Source: Clostridiales bacterium
GTDB lineage: Bacteria; Bacillota; Clostridia; Oscillospirales; Oscillospiraceae
Assembly (NCBI GenBank): GCA_017577345.1
Contig: PITX01000056.1
Location: 1-7,654, forward strand
Reading direction: 5' to 3'
DNA: 7,654 nt
Part shown: one piece after another, positions 5,103 to 7,654 of the stretch
Layout: each line of letters opens with the position of its first letter
Position numbering within the stretch: the stretch's first letter is position 1
Made by a program: the position numbers and the translations under genes
Notes under the pieces: generated by a model
Databases searched by the model: none
What the model saw: only the letters and a program-made list of their open reading frames with translations
Told to the model about the DNA's origin: nothing

Positions 5103-6854
5103 CTATTTCCCTCCATATCCTTTTTTCCTGCGTAAGCTTTCCTGTATTGCTTTCAGATCTTCCGCACCGGAGACATTGGCATGACGGTATTCCTCCGAAA
5201 TGATCCGGACGCAGTCATCAAATGCCTCATCGGTCAAGGGGGTATCCGGCTTTTGCAGGACAAAAGTCAGATGTGCCATTTCCTCCGGTGTCAGAAGCTC
5301 CGACAGCACGGACGGATTCACGGAATTGTCATCTTCCCAGCGGCGGCGCAGCGCATCATACGCGCGTCCGAACATGGAAACGGAAAACTGCTCCATACTG
5401 AGCGTTGCCGCACGGTCAAACAGTGCCGGCTGCCGCAGGATCATGCGAAGCAGATTTTCCTCGGCGATCGCAGAGCGCATATTGTCATACCGAAGCTGTC
5501 TTGCGTGCGGCTGATGTGCCGCGGAGATTTCAAGATCTTTCTTCTCCTGTGCTTTTTTGCTGATCGCCATGCGTCGTTTGTACGCCTTGGTGATCTCTAT
5601 CTTCATCACATCTGCGCTCAGACCTGCCATTTCCGCCGCTCTTGCGCCGTAGATCTCACGCTCGACCGCGGTGGAATAGGTGGAGATCAGATCTGCCGCC
5701 TGCTTTGCAAATTCGACCTTCTGCTCATCGGTGGAAAGGTCGAATTTCATCTGCAGAGAGCGCAGACGGTATTCCGCCTGATTTTCTGACCCCTCCAAAA
5801 GCAGACGGAAACGGTCTGCTCCGTACTTTTTCAGGAATTCATCGGGATCCTTCGCGCCCTGCATCCGCAGCACCTTCACGCGCAGTCCGGTCTTTTCCAG
5901 CATCGGGATCGCCCGCTGCGTCGCATTTTGTCCGGCAGCGTCACCGTCATAGGTCAGGACAACTTCATTGGTATATTTGGACAGCATGTCCGCGTGCTCC
6001 TGTGTCAGAGAGGTGCCGAGCGATGCGACCGCGCAGTCAAAACCGTACTGGTGCAGTGCGATGGCATCCATATAGCCCTCCGTCAGAATGATAAAGCCCT
6101 GCTTGCTCTTTTTGACGACATTCATGGCAAAGAGGTTCCGCCGTTTGTTGAAGATCACAGTTTCCGGCGAATTCAGATATTTCGGGGCGGAATCGTCCAT
6201 CACGCGTCCGCCGAAGCCGATGACATTGCCCCGAACATCAATGATCGGGAACATCAGGCGGTTACGGAAGCGGTCATAGAGCGTACCCTTGGTCTGATTT
6301 TTGAGCACCAGTCCCGCTTCTAAAAGCTCTTCCTTGGTAAAGCCCTTCGCGGTCATCGCATCGAGCAGTGCGCTCCATGTATCCGGCGCAAAGCCAAGTC
6401 CGAAGCGCGTCACGGTAGACTGTGACAACCCGCGCTTTGCAATATAGGCGCGAACCTCAGCGGCTGCCGGGGTTTTCAGCTGTTCGTTAAAAAACCTTGC
6501 CGTCTCCTTGCACAGCGCCCAGAGGCGTTCTTTTTTCTTGTACTGCGACTGGTTGGTGTCATCCTCCGGCACCTCCAATCCTGCACGGTTTGCAAGGAAG
6601 CGCACCGCATCGGGATAGGAGAGGTTTTCGATCTCCATGATGAAGTTGACGGCACCGCCGCCCTTATGGCAGCCAAAGCAGTAATAAATTCCCTTTTCGG
6701 GTGCAACGGAGAAGGATGCGGTCTTTTCGCCGTGGAAAGGGCAAAGCCCGAAGAGATTGCTCCCCTTGCGTGTCAGGGCGACATACTGCCCCACCACATC
6801 CTCAATGGGATTGCGGTTATTCAGTTCGTCCAGAAACGCCGGTGAAAATGCCAT
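5103..6854 (-). CDS. dnaG: DNA primase
   Basis: Synthesises the RNA primers that start Okazaki fragments, acting with the replicative helicase at the fork. The 583-residue length is normal. Domains: an N-terminal CHC2 zinc finger with ligands C38, H41, C59 and C62; the RNA polymerase basic motif [17 protein letters not shown] (226-242) after [11 protein letters not shown]; a Toprim catalytic core with E259 (TEGYMD) and D303/D305 (YDGDAAG); and a C-terminal helicase-binding region from about 455 that includes [16 protein letters not shown]. The ATG at 6854 has AGGAG (6861-6865) 6 nt upstream and opens with the primase pattern [19 protein letters not shown]. It follows the dgt stop by 17 nt, and its own stop precedes the rpoD ATG by one base. 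No promoter is evident between these genes, so co-transcription is expected. Confidence 0.98.
   Translation of the reverse strand: MAFSPAFLDELNNRNPIEDVVGQYVALTRKGSNLFGLCPFHGEKTASFSVAPEKGIYYCFGCHKGGGAVNFIMEIENLSYPDAVRFLANRAGLEVPEDDTNQSQYKKKERLWALCKETARFFNEQLKTPAAAEVRAYIAKRGLSQSTVTRFGLGFAPDTWSALLDAMTAKGFTKEELLEAGLVLKNQTKGTLYDRFRNRLMFPIIDVRGNVIGFGGRVMDDSAPKYLNSPETVIFNKRRNLFAMNVVKKSKQGFIILTEGYMDAIALHQYGFDCAVASLGTSLTQEHADMLSKYTNEVVLTYDGDAAGQNATQRAIPMLEKTGLRVKVLRMQGAKDPDEFLKKYGADRFRLLLEGSENQAEYRLRSLQMKFDLSTDEQKVEFAKQAADLISTYSTAVEREIYGARAAEMAGLSADVMKIEITKAYKRRMAISKKAQEKKDLEISAAHQPHARQLRYDNMRSAIAEENLLRMILRQPALFDRAATLSMEQFSVSMFGRAYDALRRRWEDDNSVNPSVLSELLTPEEMAHLTFVLQKPDTPLTDEAFDDCVRIISEEYRHANVSGAEDLKAIQESLRRKKGYGGK
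5109..5114 (-). promoter_or_regulatory. rpoD ribosome binding site inside the 3' end of dnaG
   Basis: GGAGGG with a 7-nt spacer to the ATG at 5101. It lies within the last codons of dnaG, whose TAG occupies 5105-5103. This selects the 375-residue start and suggests that dnaG translation may influence rpoD initiation. Confidence 0.85.
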
Positions 6855-6871
6855 GCTCCTCTCCTTTCCGT

Positions 6872-7654
6872 TTAGCCGCGTACCTGCCAGGCAAGCGGAA
6901 TAAACAATTCATCGTATTTATACATTGCGTACTTATCCGTCATACCCGCGATATAGTCGCAGACCGTGCGCTCCATGCCGTCAAAATCAAGCTGCGGTCG
7001 GAAATCCGCCGGAATTGCATCGGGATGATGAATATAGTAATCAAAAAGCTGTTTCAGAATTTCGCGTGCCTTGGCTTCCTCACCCTTGGCTCTCGGATTT
7101 TTATAAACACGCTCAAACATGAAGCTCCGCAGGGATTCCATTGCCTGCTCGACCTGTGGCGTCATGCCGAGCTGTCCGGTCTCACGCGAGTGGAAAATCA
7201 TGTCCGTCACCAGCGTATTGATGCGGTCACGGTGCGTATTGCCGAGGACATCGGCGATTTCCCGGGGAATGTCCTGATTTGTCAGGATGCCGGCTCGCAT
7301 GGCATCGTCAATATCGTGATTGATATAGGCGATCTGATCGGATTTTCGGACGATCTGCCCCTCCAATGTTTCCGGCAAACGGCTGGATCTGCTGTGGCCG
7401 AGGATGCCCATACGCACCTCATAGGTCAGATTCAGTCCCTGACCGTTCTTCTCCAGATAATCGACCACGCGCAAAGACTGCTCATTGTGGCGGAACGGCT
7501 GTCCCGTTGCCTCCGTCAGTGCAACCTCTCCGGCGTGACCGAACGGCGTGTGCCCGAGATCATGACCGAACGCGATCGCCTCGGACAAGTCCTCGTTGAG
7601 CCGAAGAGCGCGGGTGATCGTTCGGGCAATACGCGCAACTTCCAGCGTATGCGT
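6872..7654 (-). CDS. dgt: Deoxyguanosinetriphosphate triphosphohydrolase-like HD protein, N-terminus cut by window edge
   Basis: HD-superfamily metal-dependent hydrolase. Dgt-like enzymes release triphosphate from dNTPs and so affect nucleotide pools; the substrate of clostridial homologues is often not pure dGTP. The last 260 residues are present. They begin inside THTLEVARIARTI, whose His (residue 2 here) is the first metal ligand. The HD pair lies in GHDLGHTPFGH (H31, D32), and the distal Asp is in YINHDIDDA (about D114). The region SRSSRLPETLEGQIVRKSDQIAY and the C-terminal helical part ending DELFIPLAWQVRG fit the family. About 70-80 N-terminal residues probably lie beyond 7654. The frame is open to the edge, and an in-frame TTG at 7588 is not a real start because family-conserved sequence continues upstream of it. 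It is the first visible gene of the dgt-dnaG-rpoD cluster. Confidence 0.93.
   Translation of the reverse strand, partial: THTLEVARIARTITRALRLNEDLSEAIAFGHDLGHTPFGHAGEVALTEATGQPFRHNEQSLRVVDYLEKNGQGLNLTYEVRMGILGHSRSSRLPETLEGQIVRKSDQIAYINHDIDDAMRAGILTNQDIPREIADVLGNTHRDRINTLVTDMIFHSRETGQLGMTPQVEQAMESLRSFMFERVYKNPRAKGEEAKAREILKQLFDYYIHHPDAIPADFRPQLDFDGMERTVCDYIAGMTDKYAMYKYDELFIPLAWQVRG

Noticed and set aside
5102..5116. Longer rpoD start (MEGNR extension) at 5116
   Set aside because: Its codons are the Shine-Dalgarno for the ATG at 5101, and it would overlap dnaG by 14 nt without its own ribosome binding site.
7586..7588. TTG at 7588 as the dgt start
   Set aside because: The upstream frame stays open to the window edge and carries the conserved HD-family segment with the first metal-binding His.
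1..7654. CRISPR array, insertion sequence, prophage, toxin-antitoxin or tRNA
   Set aside because: No spaced direct repeats, terminal inverted repeats with a transposase, attachment sites or cloverleaf sequences were seen; the space is taken up by core genes.

Overview
The window is a dense stretch of bacterial core genome in which every gene I can support lies on the minus strand. Protein and RNA features suggest a Gram-positive Firmicute, most likely class Clostridia and perhaps the Oscillospiraceae/Ruminococcus side. The clues are a Bacillus/Clostridium-type SRP RNA with an Alu domain, a short (375 aa) primary sigma factor, strong GGAGG-type ribosome binding sites, the linkage SRP RNA-dnaX-ybaB-recR (the order seen in Bacillus subtilis), and the linkage dgt-dnaG-rpoD. 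The taxonomic call is inference; no search was run.

In transcription order (right to left): a dGTPase-family HD hydrolase cut by the right edge (6872-7654), DNA primase dnaG (5103-6854) and the housekeeping sigma factor rpoD/sigA (3974-5101) form a tight macromolecular-synthesis operon with gaps of 17 nt and 1 nt. A 72-nt gap carrying a good sigma-A promoter leads to a small acyl carrier protein gene (3675-3899). Only 12 nt beyond its stop codon begins the SRP 4.5S/6S-type RNA (about 3364-3662), which is closed by a 24-bp terminal stem and followed by an intrinsic terminator (3332-3360). A new promoter placed directly against that terminator drives dnaX (1677-3278), ybaB (1318-1662) and recR (716-1318). 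These encode the clamp-loader tau/gamma subunit, a nucleoid-associated protein and a recombination mediator, with a 14-nt gap and then a 1-nt TGATG overlap. A perfect 10-bp hairpin separates recR from cysK (cysteine synthase, 1-667, cut by the left edge), which starts only 48 nt after recR.

Functionally the window joins two conserved replication/repair modules (primase plus sigma factor; clamp loader plus RecR) through a lipid-synthesis carrier protein and the RNA of the protein-targeting machinery. I do not see a mobile element, CRISPR array, defence system, tRNA or rRNA, and I do not find a plausible undescribed system. The parts that reward a second look are non-coding: the acpP/SRP-RNA junction, the 24-bp processing stem, the terminator-promoter abutment before dnaX, a 12-nt match between the dnaX promoter and an SRP RNA helix, the recR-cysK hairpin, and an A_AAA_AAG heptamer near the end of dnaX.
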